Shown: positions 9,946 through 17,920, counted from the stretch's first letter. The stretch is DNA of 25,173 bases from Armatimonadota bacterium (GCA_019348365.1 JAHWJO010000003.1:1-25173), one strand, 5' to 3'. Notes: generated by a model not told the origin, from the letters alone. Translations and numbers: made by a program.

Positions 9946-10365
9946 ATGGAAGAAAAGAAAGAACCGTTAACGGCCCGCGACATCGGCCGTATGGGCGGCA
10001 ACCGCACCAAGGAATTGCACGGACAGGAGCATTTCCGGGAGATGGGTCGCAAGGCGGCTCAGGTCCTCAAGGAGAAGTACGGCTCCGAGCACTATTCCAA
10101 GATGGCGCAATCTCGCGGCGCAGGCAAGAAGCAGGAAGAGCCCGCCGAACCGGGCCCGTCCGTCACGGCGGCGGAAGCGGGGCGCCGGGGCGGCACCGTG
10201 GTGAAAGAGAAGTACGGCCCCGAGCACTTCAAGAAGGCCGGGCAGATGGGCGGCAGCACCACTAAAAAGAAGTACGGCTCGGATCATTACGCCCGGATCG
10301 GTCGCCTCGGCGGCCAGACCAAAGCCAAAAACCGGGCCGAAAAGGTCGAGGGAGACTCTTCCTGA
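9946..10365 (+). CDS. KGG-repeat stress-protein-like hydrophilic protein
   Basis: A 139-aa, highly charged, glycine-rich cytoplasmic protein made of imperfect repeats of about 20-22 residues. Each repeat has a core such as ARDIGRMGGNRTKE, AAEAGRRGGTVVKEKYG or FKKAGQMGGSTTKKKYG, followed by a xEHF/xDHY step. This is the KGG (YciG / GsiB-like) pattern known from general stress and desiccation-related proteins. A variable Pro/Glu-rich linker (GKKQEEPAEPGPS) separates two repeat blocks. GGAGGGG lies 4 nt before the ATG at 9946. It appears to be monocistronic: its own promoter candidate is upstream and a strong terminator lies 40 nt downstream. The physiological trigger is not shown by the sequence. 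Confidence 0.88.
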   Translation: MEEKKEPLTARDIGRMGGNRTKELHGQEHFREMGRKAAQVLKEKYGSEHYSKMAQSRGAGKKQEEPAEPGPSVTAAEAGRRGGTVVKEKYGPEHFKKAGQMGGSTTKKKYGSDHYARIGRLGGQTKAKNRAEKVEGDSS

Positions 10366-10404
10366 ACCTCCCTTACCCGTTCATGCTGAACCCCAGAAAA
10401 CCTT

Positions 10405-10437
10405 AAAGCCTTCCGGCATCCGCACCGGAAGGCTTTT
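10405..10437 (+). terminator. Intrinsic terminator of KGG gene
   Basis: Perfect stem agccttccgg / ccggaaggct with an 8-nt loop and a T run. Confidence 0.92.
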
Positions 10438-10641
10438 TCGATGGCAGATAGGACTTACGGCAGCGGAGGCCTTTACGAAAATACCGGCACTCTTCGCATC
10501 CTTCCACGCATCCCTCCATGGGATTAGTATTGCAACCGGCGGAACGGATCCTATCCCTATTGCCGGATTGCCGGTACTGCGACCGGCGGGATCAATCATT
10601 CACCGGTCGTTTGGGGCTTTTCCGGCAGCCCCGCGCTTTGG

Positions 10642-10647
10642 TATAAT
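10642..10647 (+). promoter_or_regulatory. -10 element of thiC
   Basis: Perfect TATAAT about 38 nt before the TPP aptamer. The -35 region (ttttcc) is poor. Confidence 0.6.
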
Positions 10648-10679
10648 TCACCCGAACACCTTGGCTCAGTGAAGGTGTC

Positions 10680-10794
10680 CGCTAGGGGTGTCCGGTTCTC
10701 TCGCGTTCAGATCCTCTGGGATCCCGCCGTGGGCGCCGGGCTGAGAGAGTCCCTCAGAACCTGATCCGGCTCACACCGGCGTAGGGAAGCGGGC
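10680..10794 (+). promoter_or_regulatory. TPP (THI-element) riboswitch
   Basis: The aptamer signatures are in order: GGGGTGTCC (10685-10693), an extended P3 arm, CTGAGAGAG (from 10741), CAGAACCTGATCCGG and the closing CACACCGGCGTAGGGAAGC (to 10791). Binding of thiamine pyrophosphate should lower thiC expression. A terminator follows at 10822-10868, so control is probably by premature termination. Confidence 0.97.
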
Positions 10795-10821
10795 CGAACG
10801 AATCCGCGTTTTCACGATTCG

Positions 10822-10868
10822 CCGCATCCCGCACGGTCTTCCGACCGCTTTGGAGATGCGGTTTTTGT
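10822..10868 (+). terminator. TPP riboswitch expression-platform terminator
   Basis: ccgcatc pairs with gatgcgg around an inner cggtc/gaccg hairpin, followed by tttttgttt. It ends 112 nt before the thiC start. Confidence 0.85.
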
Positions 10869-10980
10869 TTGGGTCCCCGTCGGGCTACTCATGCGTTCAC
10901 ACGCCCCTCCGTTTCCCTCCCCAGGCGTCGGGACAGCTCAACCTCCCACGCGTATCGGGGTTTTACTTCAGGAGAGTGTG

Positions 10981-12381
10981 ATGCGAACCGATCTGTCCCA
11001 CTATACCGGGTGGAAGAACGTCACCCAGATGCACTTCGCCCGCAAGGGAATCGTCACCGAGGAGATGAGCTACGTCGCCCGGCGCGAGCGGCTCGACCCG
11101 GAGTTCATCCGCTCCGAAGTGGCGCGGGGCCGCATGATCATCCCCGCCAACATCAACCACACCCGCCTGGAGCCGATGGCGATCGGCATCAATTCCAGCT
11201 GCAAGGTGAACGCCAACATCGGCAACTCCGCCGTCGATTCCAACATCGACATGGAGCTGACCAAGCTTCAGTACGCCCTCCGCTGGGGCGCAGACACCGT
11301 GATGGATCTCTCGACCGGCGGCGACATCAACGCCATCCGCGCGGCGATCATCGCTAACTCCCCCGTGCCCGTCGGCACCGTACCGATCTACCAGGCGCTG
11401 GAGACGGTGGACAACATCGCCGACCTCACTGCCGACGACATGATCCAGATGTGCGAGCACCAGGCGCAGCAGGGCGTGGATTACATGACGATCCACGCGG
11501 GCGTGCTCTTCGATTACATCCCGCTCACCAAAGACCGCATCACGGGGATCGTCAGCCGGGGCGGCTCCCTCATGGCCGAGTGGATGATGCGCAAGCGGAA
11601 GCAGAACCCGCTCTACACCCACTTCGAGCACCTCTGCCAGGTGTTCAAGAAGTACGACGTGTCGTTCAGCCTGGGCGACGGGCTGCGCCCCGGCTCTATC
11701 GCAGATGCGAACGACGAGGCGCAGTTCGCCGAGCTGAAGACCCTGGGCGAGCTGACCCTGAAAGCGTGGGAGCACGACGTTCAGGTGATGATCGAGGGGC
11801 CGGGGCACATCCCGTTCCACCTCGTCGCGATGAACGTGGAGAAGGAGATCGAGGAGTGCCACGAGGCGCCGTTCTACGTCCTCGGCCCGCTCGTCACCGA
11901 CATCGCCCCCGGCTACGACCACATCACCAGCGCCATCGGCGCGACCGCCGCCGGGACCGCCGGGGCCGCCATGCTCTGCTACGTCACCCCGAAGGAGCAC
12001 CTGGGGCTGCCGGGGCCGGAGGACGTGAAGCAGGGCCTCATCGCCTACAAGATCGCGGCGCACGCATCCGACGTGGCGCGGGGCCGCCCCGGCGCGCGGG
12101 ACTGGGACGACGAGCTGTCCAAAGCCCGGTTCGAGTTCGACTGGAACCGCCAGTTCGACCTCTCCATCGACCCGGAGACCGCCCACGCCATGCACGACGA
12201 GACCCTGCCGGACGACCATTTCAAGGACGCGAAGTTCTGCAGCATGTGCGGCCCGAAGTATTGCTCGATGCGGATCACGCAGACGGCCCGGCGGATCGCG
12301 GACAAGTGGGAGAGCTTCGAGATGCTCCCGACCGAAGTGCCGCCGCTCCCGAAAGAGGAGGCGGAGATGGCGGGGATTTGA
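10981..12381 (+). CDS. thiC: Phosphomethylpyrimidine synthase ThiC
   Basis: Radical-SAM enzyme that rearranges 5-aminoimidazole ribotide into hydroxymethylpyrimidine phosphate for thiamine synthesis. The 466-aa product has the family core: ANINHTRLEPMAIG, KVNANIGNSAV, WGADTVMDLSTGGDI, NSPVPVGTVPIYQAL, SRGGSLMAEWM, LGDGLRPG, MIEGPGHIP and LVTDIAPGYDHITSAIG. The C-terminal [4Fe-4S] motif CxxCxxxxC is at about C420, C423 and C428. The ATG at 10981 follows AGGAGAG by 5 nt. Regulation is by the TPP riboswitch. No other thi gene is in the window. The last roughly 335 bp are duplicated at 16227-16563, and the final residues (EEAEMAGI) differ from those of the copy, which suggests the 3' end has been exchanged. 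Confidence 0.97.
   Translation: MRTDLSHYTGWKNVTQMHFARKGIVTEEMSYVARRERLDPEFIRSEVARGRMIIPANINHTRLEPMAIGINSSCKVNANIGNSAVDSNIDMELTKLQYALRWGADTVMDLSTGGDINAIRAAIIANSPVPVGTVPIYQALETVDNIADLTADDMIQMCEHQAQQGVDYMTIHAGVLFDYIPLTKDRITGIVSRGGSLMAEWMMRKRKQNPLYTHFEHLCQVFKKYDVSFSLGDGLRPGSIADANDEAQFAELKTLGELTLKAWEHDVQVMIEGPGHIPFHLVAMNVEKEIEECHEAPFYVLGPLVTDIAPGYDHITSAIGATAAGTAGAAMLCYVTPKEHLGLPGPEDVKQGLIAYKIAAHASDVARGRPGARDWDDELSKARFEFDWNRQFDLSIDPETAHAMHDETLPDDHFKDAKFCSMCGPKYCSMRITQTARRIADKWESFEMLPTEVPPLPKEEAEMAGI
12027..12359 (+). repeat. Left copy of duplicated thiC 3' end
   Basis: This segment of thiC recurs in direct orientation at 16231-16563. The first 100 bp differ at six positions, all third codon bases. 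The last 233 bp (12127-12359) are identical to 16331-16563. Confidence 0.95.
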
Positions 12382-12411
12382 TCTCATCCCTGTGCTCACC
12401 AACTCTTCCAG

Positions 12412-12455
12412 CCCCTGCCCCTATGCGTCTTTGTAACGTATGGGCAGGGGTTTTT
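12412..12455 (+). terminator. Intrinsic terminator of thiC
   Basis: cccctgccc / gggcagggg stem (with a weaker inner tatgcg/cgtat extension) and a T-rich tail. The 195 nt from here to the next gene are AT-richer than the surroundings and hold no other feature I can support. Confidence 0.88.
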
Positions 12456-12649
12456 ATTGTACCGGAAAATTCAGAGGACAAGTTCGGATGGCATGCGCTT
12501 CAAGGATTCCTGCCTTTGAAGGCGAAAGGAATGGCATAAACAAAGAATGATTGATAAAGAGTATTGATTTTAAGGCATATTTGGGTGAGGGATAATCAAC
12601 AGGAGCGAGCATCGGCATCAGTGCTGCTGGCGAACCTATGAGGGTCAAC

Positions 12650-12889
12650 ATGACCGATGATGCGAAAAACTGTACTTCCGGCAATGACAAGCCTGTTCGC
12701 CTCACCCTCCGGGAAATAGAGATTCTAGGCTTGGTATCCGAAGGATATCGCGACAAGGAGATCGCAGAGCGACTTTTCATCAGCGTCTGTACGGTTCACA
12801 ACCATGAAGCTCAATTGCGACAGAAGCTCAATGTGCATACTCGAACCGCTCTGGTTCGCGAAGCCCGGCGCCTCGGTATTATTGAGTGA
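12650..12889 (+). CDS. Stand-alone LuxR/GerE-type HTH protein
   Basis: A 79-aa protein that is almost entirely a LuxR-family DNA-binding domain. LTLREIEILGLVSEGYRDKEIAERLFISVCTVHNHEAQLRQKLNV-type blocks (in pieces: LTLREIEIL, EGYRDKEIAERLFIS, TVHNHEAQLRQKL) give the four-helix GerE fold, followed by the usual C-terminal TALVREARRLGII. There is no receiver or ligand-binding domain, so it may work as a small constitutive regulator or be a fragment of a response regulator. I prefer the ATG at 12650, with GAGGG 5 nt upstream; an ATG 12 nt earlier lacks one. It is the first gene of the segment bounded by thiC copies. Confidence 0.8.
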   Translation: MTDDAKNCTSGNDKPVRLTLREIEILGLVSEGYRDKEIAERLFISVCTVHNHEAQLRQKLNVHTRTALVREARRLGIIE

Positions 12890-13016
12890 AAAATAGATAA
12901 AAGTAACTATAGCCACGGATTTTCCTGACTGCTATCCTTAACTAAAGCAACCTGCACATTCCTTTTCTAGCAGGCTGCAAGCGCTGCCAAAAGACTTGCA
13001 TGTGAAGGGGAATCTT

Positions 13017-14537
13017 ATGGCAAGGTATTTTAATTCGACAGTTCGGAACGGCGTCTCCTACGAGACGGCTGCGGCATGGTGGCTACTGGCCGGCGCCCTC
13101 CCCTTCCTGGGGTTGGGACGACTGATTGGCGATCCGGACCTGTTCTGGCAATTGGCTGCCGGGCGTTGGATGTGGGAGCAAGGTCAAATTCCTCGCTCGG
13201 ACGTTTTCTCCTTCAGTGCATCGGGACATCCCTGGATCGATCATTCCTGGCTGTGGCAGGTCATGATCTGGCCCTTGTTTTCCTGGGGCGGCTATCCGGT
13301 ACTGCTCGCTATGTCCACGTTCATATTCCTGCTCATTGGCGGAATACTGGTCCGGACATGCCGGAATCGTGCGGTGGATCTGGTCGCATGGCTGCCCCCG
13401 GCGCTGGCCGGCTTGGCGTTGATGGCCCCTTTCGCCAACCCCCGGCCTCAACAGTTGGGCCTGCTCTTCTTCGCGCTCCTCCTCCAGATCCTTCCTTCCG
13501 ATGATCGCCCCCTCCGATCCCGATTCGGATTGCTGATCGGGGCACTGTTCCTGTTCTGGGCCAACGTCCACGCCAGCGTGGTGCTGGGACTGGGATACCT
13601 GCTGTTGTGGGGGCTGGAAGGGGATCTGCGACGCCGCATGTCTTCAGATGAGAATCGGGGCGGGTTCCGACGGACGCTGCTGATCGGGGGGATAGCTTCC
13701 CTTCTTACTCCATGGGGAGTCCGACTTTGGGCGTATCCGTTCAGCACGATTCATCACCCCTTTTCCTCCCATCATATCGTCGAATTCCTGCCCCCCTCAA
13801 AAGGGATGGAATGATCGTACCCCCTGCTGATTCCCCTGGCCCTGGGCGGATTGCTCCTCCCCTTGTTCACCCGTAAATGGCCACGCCCCTCGCACTGGCT
13901 TTTGGGTCTGGCCTTGGCGGCGATGGCGGCGAAAAGCCGGGTGTACCTCCCCTTCTTCGCCGTGATCGCCGCGCCCTTATGCGCCGCTCAGTTGGGAATC
14001 TTGCATGAGCGGGCGGCGCGGTGGATTCACCAGCGTCGGTGCCGGCAAACCCCTCCGATTCCGGCAAAAGAGCGGAGTATCCTCGCGCTCATCTCGATGG
14101 CGCTGCTCTTTCCACTCCTGGGGCTGGCACTCTCCCGGCTGCACCCCGGCGGCGAGCCGATTGAAAGTTCCCGCTTTCCAACAGGAGCGGTGGCCTGGAT
14201 GGACGCGCATGGAGCAGGGGGACGGATTTTCAACCATTACGACTGGGGCGGCTATCTGATCTTCACACTGGCCCCTAAATCTACGGTCTTTGTGGACGGA
14301 CGGGCAGAGACGCTCTACCCGGTAAGGACTCTTCAGGAGTGTGAGCGGGCGCAGCGGGGAGACGGCGTGATGGCGACGAGTATGGCGCTGAAAGCGGACT
14401 ACGCCCTCTGGCCGAAAGACCACCCGATGACCCGAATACTGGCGAACTCGCCTCACTGGCGCGTTGCCTACCGGGACTCGACCGCGTGGGTATTTCACCG
14501 CGCCACCCTCCCTGCGCCCCACACCCACGCCCACTGA
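13017..14537 (+). pseudogene. Polytopic membrane protein split by an in-frame TGA
   Basis: A multi-pass membrane protein of about 506 codons whose reading frame is broken only by one TGA at 13812-13814 (codon 266). Downstream codons continue in the same frame as hydrophobic helices (SYPLLIPLALGGLLLPLF). The context KGME-stop-SYP suggests a TGG (Trp) to TGA change. The N-terminal part has GDPDLFWQLAAGRWMWEQG and HPWIDHSWLWQ; the C-terminal part has GGRIFNHYDWGGYLIF and VFVDGRAETLYP. This is a combination I associate with uncharacterised GT-C-like membrane proteins of environmental bacteria. The start at 13017 has AAGGGGA 5 nt upstream. Neighbouring genes use TGA as a true stop, so the code is not reassigned. 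Options are a recent pseudogene, readthrough, two polypeptides, or a sequencing error. Confidence 0.72.
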
Positions 14538-14652
14538 AATCCGAGGTGGCACGGAAGGTGGCATCAAGAGCATCAAAAGGAAGGGGGTGATCCCCTGGCC
14601 CATCTGAGAAAACGTCTTTTCATCTTTCTCGATCAAAGAAAGGATGGACCTG

Positions 14653-15231
14653 ATGAAGAAGGTCTTTTTCGTCCTCCTGGTCCTGGGTGTGCTGCATATG
14701 CAGCGCTCCGTGACCGGGCACACGGTCACCGTTCCATCGGTGAACTGGGCCGTGCATGGCGGATGCACCACCAACGGCACCTACTGCATGTTTTACGCCG
14801 ACTCCACGGTGAACTCCATCGTGCCGACCGACACGATCTACAACGGGTACACCCGGACCCTGACGGGGAAGTACAGTTGGACCCTCTACTGGAACAGCGA
14901 TCCCTACCACCCGTCCAACAACATCTCCTACAAGTGGTGCGACAAGCTGGTGTGGAGAAAGCCGTTGGGCTATGGAGAAGAAGTTCTTATCAATCATGGG
15001 TTTGACGGCCAACCTGCCTACATCTTCAAAAGCGTCAATGTCGCTTCGGGTGGGAGCTTCACCGACACACTGACCCATGACACCCGCCGGACCATGACAC
15101 CTGTGGGGACGCATTACCTGGATGCCAAGGGCGGGGTGAGCGTCCATTACCCGGAGACCAACGACAACACCTGCGTGCTTGGCTGGCACGAGCAGAGCGC
15201 CACCGATACCCATTCCTTCAACGTTTATTGA
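14653..15231 (+). CDS. Small secreted protein of unknown function
   Basis: A 192-aa protein I do not recognise. Residues 1-20 (MKKVFFVLLVLGVLHMQRS region) form a signal peptide, probably cleaved near VTG-HTVTV. The mature part is rich in Thr, Ser, Tyr, Trp, Asn and Gly, with a short repetitive-looking beta-strand pattern, and has four cysteines (GGCTTNGTYC, KWCDKL and NTCVLGW) that could form disulfides. It has no catalytic motif I can name. A carbohydrate-binding or adhesive beta-sandwich is possible but is only a guess. The ATG at 14653 is preceded by AAAGGA 8 nt upstream. It sits 115 nt after the broken membrane gene and is followed by a perfect 16-bp hairpin. Confidence 0.7.
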   Translation: MKKVFFVLLVLGVLHMQRSVTGHTVTVPSVNWAVHGGCTTNGTYCMFYADSTVNSIVPTDTIYNGYTRTLTGKYSWTLYWNSDPYHPSNNISYKWCDKLVWRKPLGYGEEVLINHGFDGQPAYIFKSVNVASGGSFTDTLTHDTRRTMTPVGTHYLDAKGGVSVHYPETNDNTCVLGWHEQSATDTHSFNVY

Positions 15232-15263
15232 CGGAAATCGCAGACGGAAAACGCAGGTGAAAA

Positions 15264-15302
15264 CTTCCTCCCTCTGGCTTAGAAACAGCCAGAGGGAGGA
15301 AG
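15264..15302. terminator. Perfect 16-bp hairpin, likely terminator
   Basis: cttcctccctctggct and its exact reverse complement with a 7-nt loop. The plus strand lacks a T run; the minus strand reads TTTTC afterward. It may end the upstream transcript or act as an mRNA-stabilising hairpin. Confidence 0.55.
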
Positions 15303-15371
15303 TCCCCTATCGGACAATCTTTCATGCTGCTATAACAGAACCGTTCCAGCCATGAGAAATGGAGCAAAAAG

Positions 15372-16220
15372 ATGCGCGCTAGAGCGTTGCGGCCTACTCC
15401 AATGAGAAGGACGGGGTTCACCCTGATCGAGCTGCTGGTGGTCATCGCTATTCTCGCCATTCTGGCGGCGCTGACCTTCCCGACCTTCGCCTCAGCGCGG
15501 GAGCGGGCGAGAGTCACCGTCTGTCAGAGCAACCTGAAGCAGCTCGGGGCCGCCTTCCATCTGTACCTGCAGGACTGGGAGGATGCTTATCCTCCTCCTT
15601 ACAGGGATACCGACCCGGGGAGCGGCAGTAACTTTCAAAAGCCGTTCTGGATGAGCCGCATCCGCCCCTATGCCCAATCGGTAGAGGTCTATCGCTGTCC
15701 CAGTAATGATGCGACGGAAAGATTTCAGTCTATCCTGCCTACCATTCCTGACAATGTGACTGAGAGAGAATTCCCCGTCTCTTATGCTATGAACGATGCA
15801 ACTTTTCATCATAACCGATTAACGGTGGACGAGTCCACATTGATGCAGAGAACTTTAACGAGCAATGATATTTCAAGTCCTAGCGAGGTTATCTTACTCT
15901 CGGAAACACAGAGTGGAAGCCCAAAGCAAAATCCAACGGGCTTGATGTGGACTCCTGGCCCCTTTAATCCTGAGGGACCGTTCTATGAAGATTCACGAAA
16001 TAGCTTTCCCCCTTACGGGAACGTTCTGTTCGTCCATTATCCTCATCACGGGAGCGCGAACTGGCTCTTTTGCGACGGGCATGTGAAGCACCTGCGGGCG
16101 ATCCAGACGCTCAAGCCTAAATCCCTGTGGCACCTGCCTCCTGCCGACGACTTGGAGAAGCTGCAGATCAACCGCGATCTTCGCGAGGCCGTAGAGTCGC
16201 TGCCCCCCCGGTGGAAGTGA
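15372..16220 (+). CDS. H-X9-DG type prepilin / pseudopilin-like protein
   Basis: A 282-aa type II secretion or type IV pilin-like protein of the group that is hugely expanded in Planctomycetota, Verrucomicrobiota and Armatimonadota. It has a prepilin peptidase site RRTG-FTLIE (cleavage after G15, Glu at +5), a hydrophobic helix (LLVVIAILAILAALTFP) and SARERARVTVCQSNLKQLG. The C-terminal H-X9-DG motif is HHGSANWLFCDGH. This group is usually annotated DUF1559-like or prepilin-type N-terminal methylation domain protein. GGAG lies 7 nt before the ATG. Its stop codon is only 8 nt before the truncated thiC copy; the Arg/Leu-rich last 35 residues may be affected by that junction. Role: surface assembly, exact function unknown. 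Confidence 0.88.
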   Translation: MRARALRPTPMRRTGFTLIELLVVIAILAILAALTFPTFASARERARVTVCQSNLKQLGAAFHLYLQDWEDAYPPPYRDTDPGSGSNFQKPFWMSRIRPYAQSVEVYRCPSNDATERFQSILPTIPDNVTEREFPVSYAMNDATFHHNRLTVDESTLMQRTLTSNDISSPSEVILLSETQSGSPKQNPTGLMWTPGPFNPEGPFYEDSRNSFPPYGNVLFVHYPHHGSANWLFCDGHVKHLRAIQTLKPKSLWHLPPADDLEKLQINRDLREAVESLPPRWK

Positions 16221-16228
16221 GGGAAAAC

Positions 16229-16594
16229 GTGAAGCAGGGCCTCATCGCCTACAAGATCGCGGCGCACGCATCGGACGTGGCGCGAGGCCGTCCCGGCGCG
16301 CGGGACTGGGATGACGAGCTGTCCAAGGCGCGGTTCGAGTTCGACTGGAACCGCCAGTTCGACCTCTCCATCGACCCGGAGACCGCCCACGCCATGCACG
16401 ACGAGACCCTGCCGGACGACCATTTCAAGGACGCGAAGTTCTGCAGCATGTGCGGCCCGAAGTATTGCTCGATGCGGATCACGCAGACGGCCCGGCGGAT
16501 CGCGGACAAGTGGGAGAGCTTCGAGATGCTCCCGACCGAAGTGCCGCCGCTCCCGAAAGAGGATGCGGAGCCGGTCGCGATTGGAGCCGAGTGA
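16229..16594 (+). pseudogene. thiC': 5'-truncated thiC 3' fragment (ThiC C-terminal domain)
   Basis: Encodes the last about 110 residues of ThiC, including an intact CxxCxxxxC cluster motif, and lacks the whole catalytic barrel. Homology with the complete gene starts abruptly near 16227, 7 nt past the prepilin stop. A GTG at 16229 in the thiC frame is preceded by GAGGG, so a 121-aa product could be made. Up to 16330 there are six differences from thiC, all synonymous; 16331-16563 is identical. The tail (EDAEPVAIGAE) then diverges. Most likely a recombination remnant without activity. Confidence 0.85.
16231..16563 (+). repeat. Right copy of duplicated thiC 3' end
   Basis: Direct repeat of 12027-12359. 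The two copies bound the segment with the HTH gene, broken membrane gene, secreted orphan and prepilin gene. Confidence 0.95.
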
Positions 16595-16708
16595 CGGGTT
16601 CCGGCCCGTTATACCCCCGGTACAAGGGTCTCCCGTTCCCTAATCGGGTAGTGGATCAGGACGGAAGGAAATTTTCGGTGGGAGGGAGGGGATGGACCTC
16701 TCCCCCGA

Positions 16709-16731
16709 CCCCTCCCCGACACGGGGAGGGG
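16709..16731. repeat. G/C hairpin (cccctcccc / ggggagggg)
   Basis: A perfect 9-bp stem with a 5-nt loop in the otherwise gene-free 16595-16837 stretch. It is in the right place to end transcripts from either side, but no T run follows. Confidence 0.5.
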
Positions 16732-16837
16732 AGCCGAAGCCGTTCATGGATCGATTCATTTCCCTTTGTATTCTCCTCCCCACTTGAAGCGCTATTTCCG
16801 ATCTAGATCTAAAGGAAAAGGAGACCCTTGCATCAAG

Positions 16838-17113
16838 CTATTCGGCTAATCCGATGAAGGGATACCAGACGCCTCGCCAGGCGCAAACTCCCATGTTGGG
16901 CCGAACGTGATTCTCGTCCAGCGTCCGAATATCGACATCCTCGATGACGTGGAGGACGGGCGGGAGGGACTCGCCATTGAAGACTCCATCGCGGAGGAGA
17001 TTCAGCCCATCGTCAAGGGTGTAAGCCGTCACGCCGCACCCTGACCGGACGTAAAAAGGCAGATCGTCTCCGGACGGATCGAATTGAATCCAGTAGCGAT
17101 GAAGCTCGGCCAT
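16838..17113 (-). CDS. Small protein of unknown function
   Basis: A 91-aa acidic, aromatic-rich soluble protein. It has recognisable blocks HRYWIQFD, SGCGVTAYTLDDGLNLLRDGVF, VIEDVDIRTLDENHVRPNMG and WRGVWYPFIG. The compact pattern resembles small uncharacterised bacterial proteins I cannot name, and no catalytic site is evident. The ATG at 17113 follows AAAGGA by 7 nt. It lies 11 nt after the HAD phosphatase stop on the same strand, so the two are almost certainly co-transcribed. An upstream in-frame ATG at 17179 would lie inside the phosphatase gene and is less likely. Confidence 0.75.
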   Translation of the reverse strand: MAELHRYWIQFDPSGDDLPFYVRSGCGVTAYTLDDGLNLLRDGVFNGESLPPVLHVIEDVDIRTLDENHVRPNMGVCAWRGVWYPFIGLAE

Positions 17114-17124
17114 CCGTCGATCCT

Positions 17125-17919
17125 TTATTTCCCCTGTTGAAAAGCCGCTTCCAGGCCGCTTAAATCCTCGAGGATCCACTCCGGCTTCAGTTCTTCCGGC
17201 AGTTGTTCCGCTTCTTCCCGGCGGGTCGTCCCCGTCAGCACCAGGACCGTGTGCATCCCCGCCGCGCGCCCGCAGGCGATGTCCGTATCCGCCCGGTCTC
17301 CCACCATCACCGCCTGATCGGGGGGATAACCCGCCTCCTTCAGAATGATCTCCGCCGCTTCCGGGCTGGGCTTGCCGATGACCTCCGGGACCGTCAGCGA
17401 CGCCGTCTCCACCGAGATGACGATGGACCCGCTCCCCGGCTCTACCCGCCCGCCTTCGAGGGGGTAGATCGGGTCGCGGTTGGTGGCGATGAAGTGCGCG
17501 CCGTGGAGGATCGCCTGTTGGGCCGCCTTCAGCTTCTCGTAGGTGAACTGCCGGTCAATCCCGACGATGACGTAATCCGCCCGCGCGTCCGGCGATGGCT
17601 CCACGAAGCGCAAGCCCACCGCCCCCAGCTCCTCATAGAGGCCGCCCTGCCCGATGACCAGCGCGGATGCGCCCCGCGCGCCCTCCTCTTTCAGCCGGAG
17701 GGCCGTGGCGTAGGCGCTGGTCATGATCCGCTCCTCCGGCGCGTCGATGCCCATCCCGGCGAGTTTGGCGCGGTAGCCCCGGCGGGTCTGCGCGGAGTTG
17801 TTGGTGAGGTAGTAGACCGCATGACCCGCCGCTTGCAGCCGCGCCACGGTTTCGGCGGCATGGGGGAGGACGGTCTGGCCCGTGTAAATGACGCCATCAA
17901 GGTCAAAGATGAAAAGCAT
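17125..17919 (-). CDS. HAD-IIA family phosphatase (NagD/PGP-like)
   Basis: A cytoplasmic phosphatase of the haloacid dehalogenase superfamily, subfamily IIA. Motif I DLDGV (nucleophile D6, acid D8), motif II TNNS (39-42), motif III lysine in GKPSPE (K183) and motif IV GDRADTD (207-213) are all intact. The C2-type cap lies between. Length (264 aa) is typical. Relatives act on sugar phosphates, glycerol phosphate, phosphoglycolate or nucleotides, so the substrate is open. The ATG at 17919 has no visible Shine-Dalgarno because the octad repeat begins 1-2 nt upstream. Translation may be leaderless or use the pyrimidine-rich repeat RNA as its leader. The small gene at 16838 follows in the same unit. 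Confidence 0.88.
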   Translation of the reverse strand: MLFIFDLDGVIYTGQTVLPHAAETVARLQAAGHAVYYLTNNSAQTRRGYRAKLAGMGIDAPEERIMTSAYATALRLKEEGARGASALVIGQGGLYEELGAVGLRFVEPSPDARADYVIVGIDRQFTYEKLKAAQQAILHGAHFIATNRDPIYPLEGGRVEPGSGSIVISVETASLTVPEVIGKPSPEAAEIILKEAGYPPDQAVMVGDRADTDIACGRAAGMHTVLVLTGTTRREEAEQLPEELKPEWILEDLSGLEAAFQQGK

Positions 17920-17920
17920 G

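Noticed and set aside
10869..10980. 30-codon N-terminal extension of ThiC from an ATG at 10891
   Set aside because: No ribosome-binding site there, whereas AGGAGAG precedes the conserved-type start at 10981.
13812..13814. TGA as a selenocysteine codon
   Set aside because: No selenoprotein family context and no evident SECIS-like hairpin just downstream; a Trp codon change is simpler.
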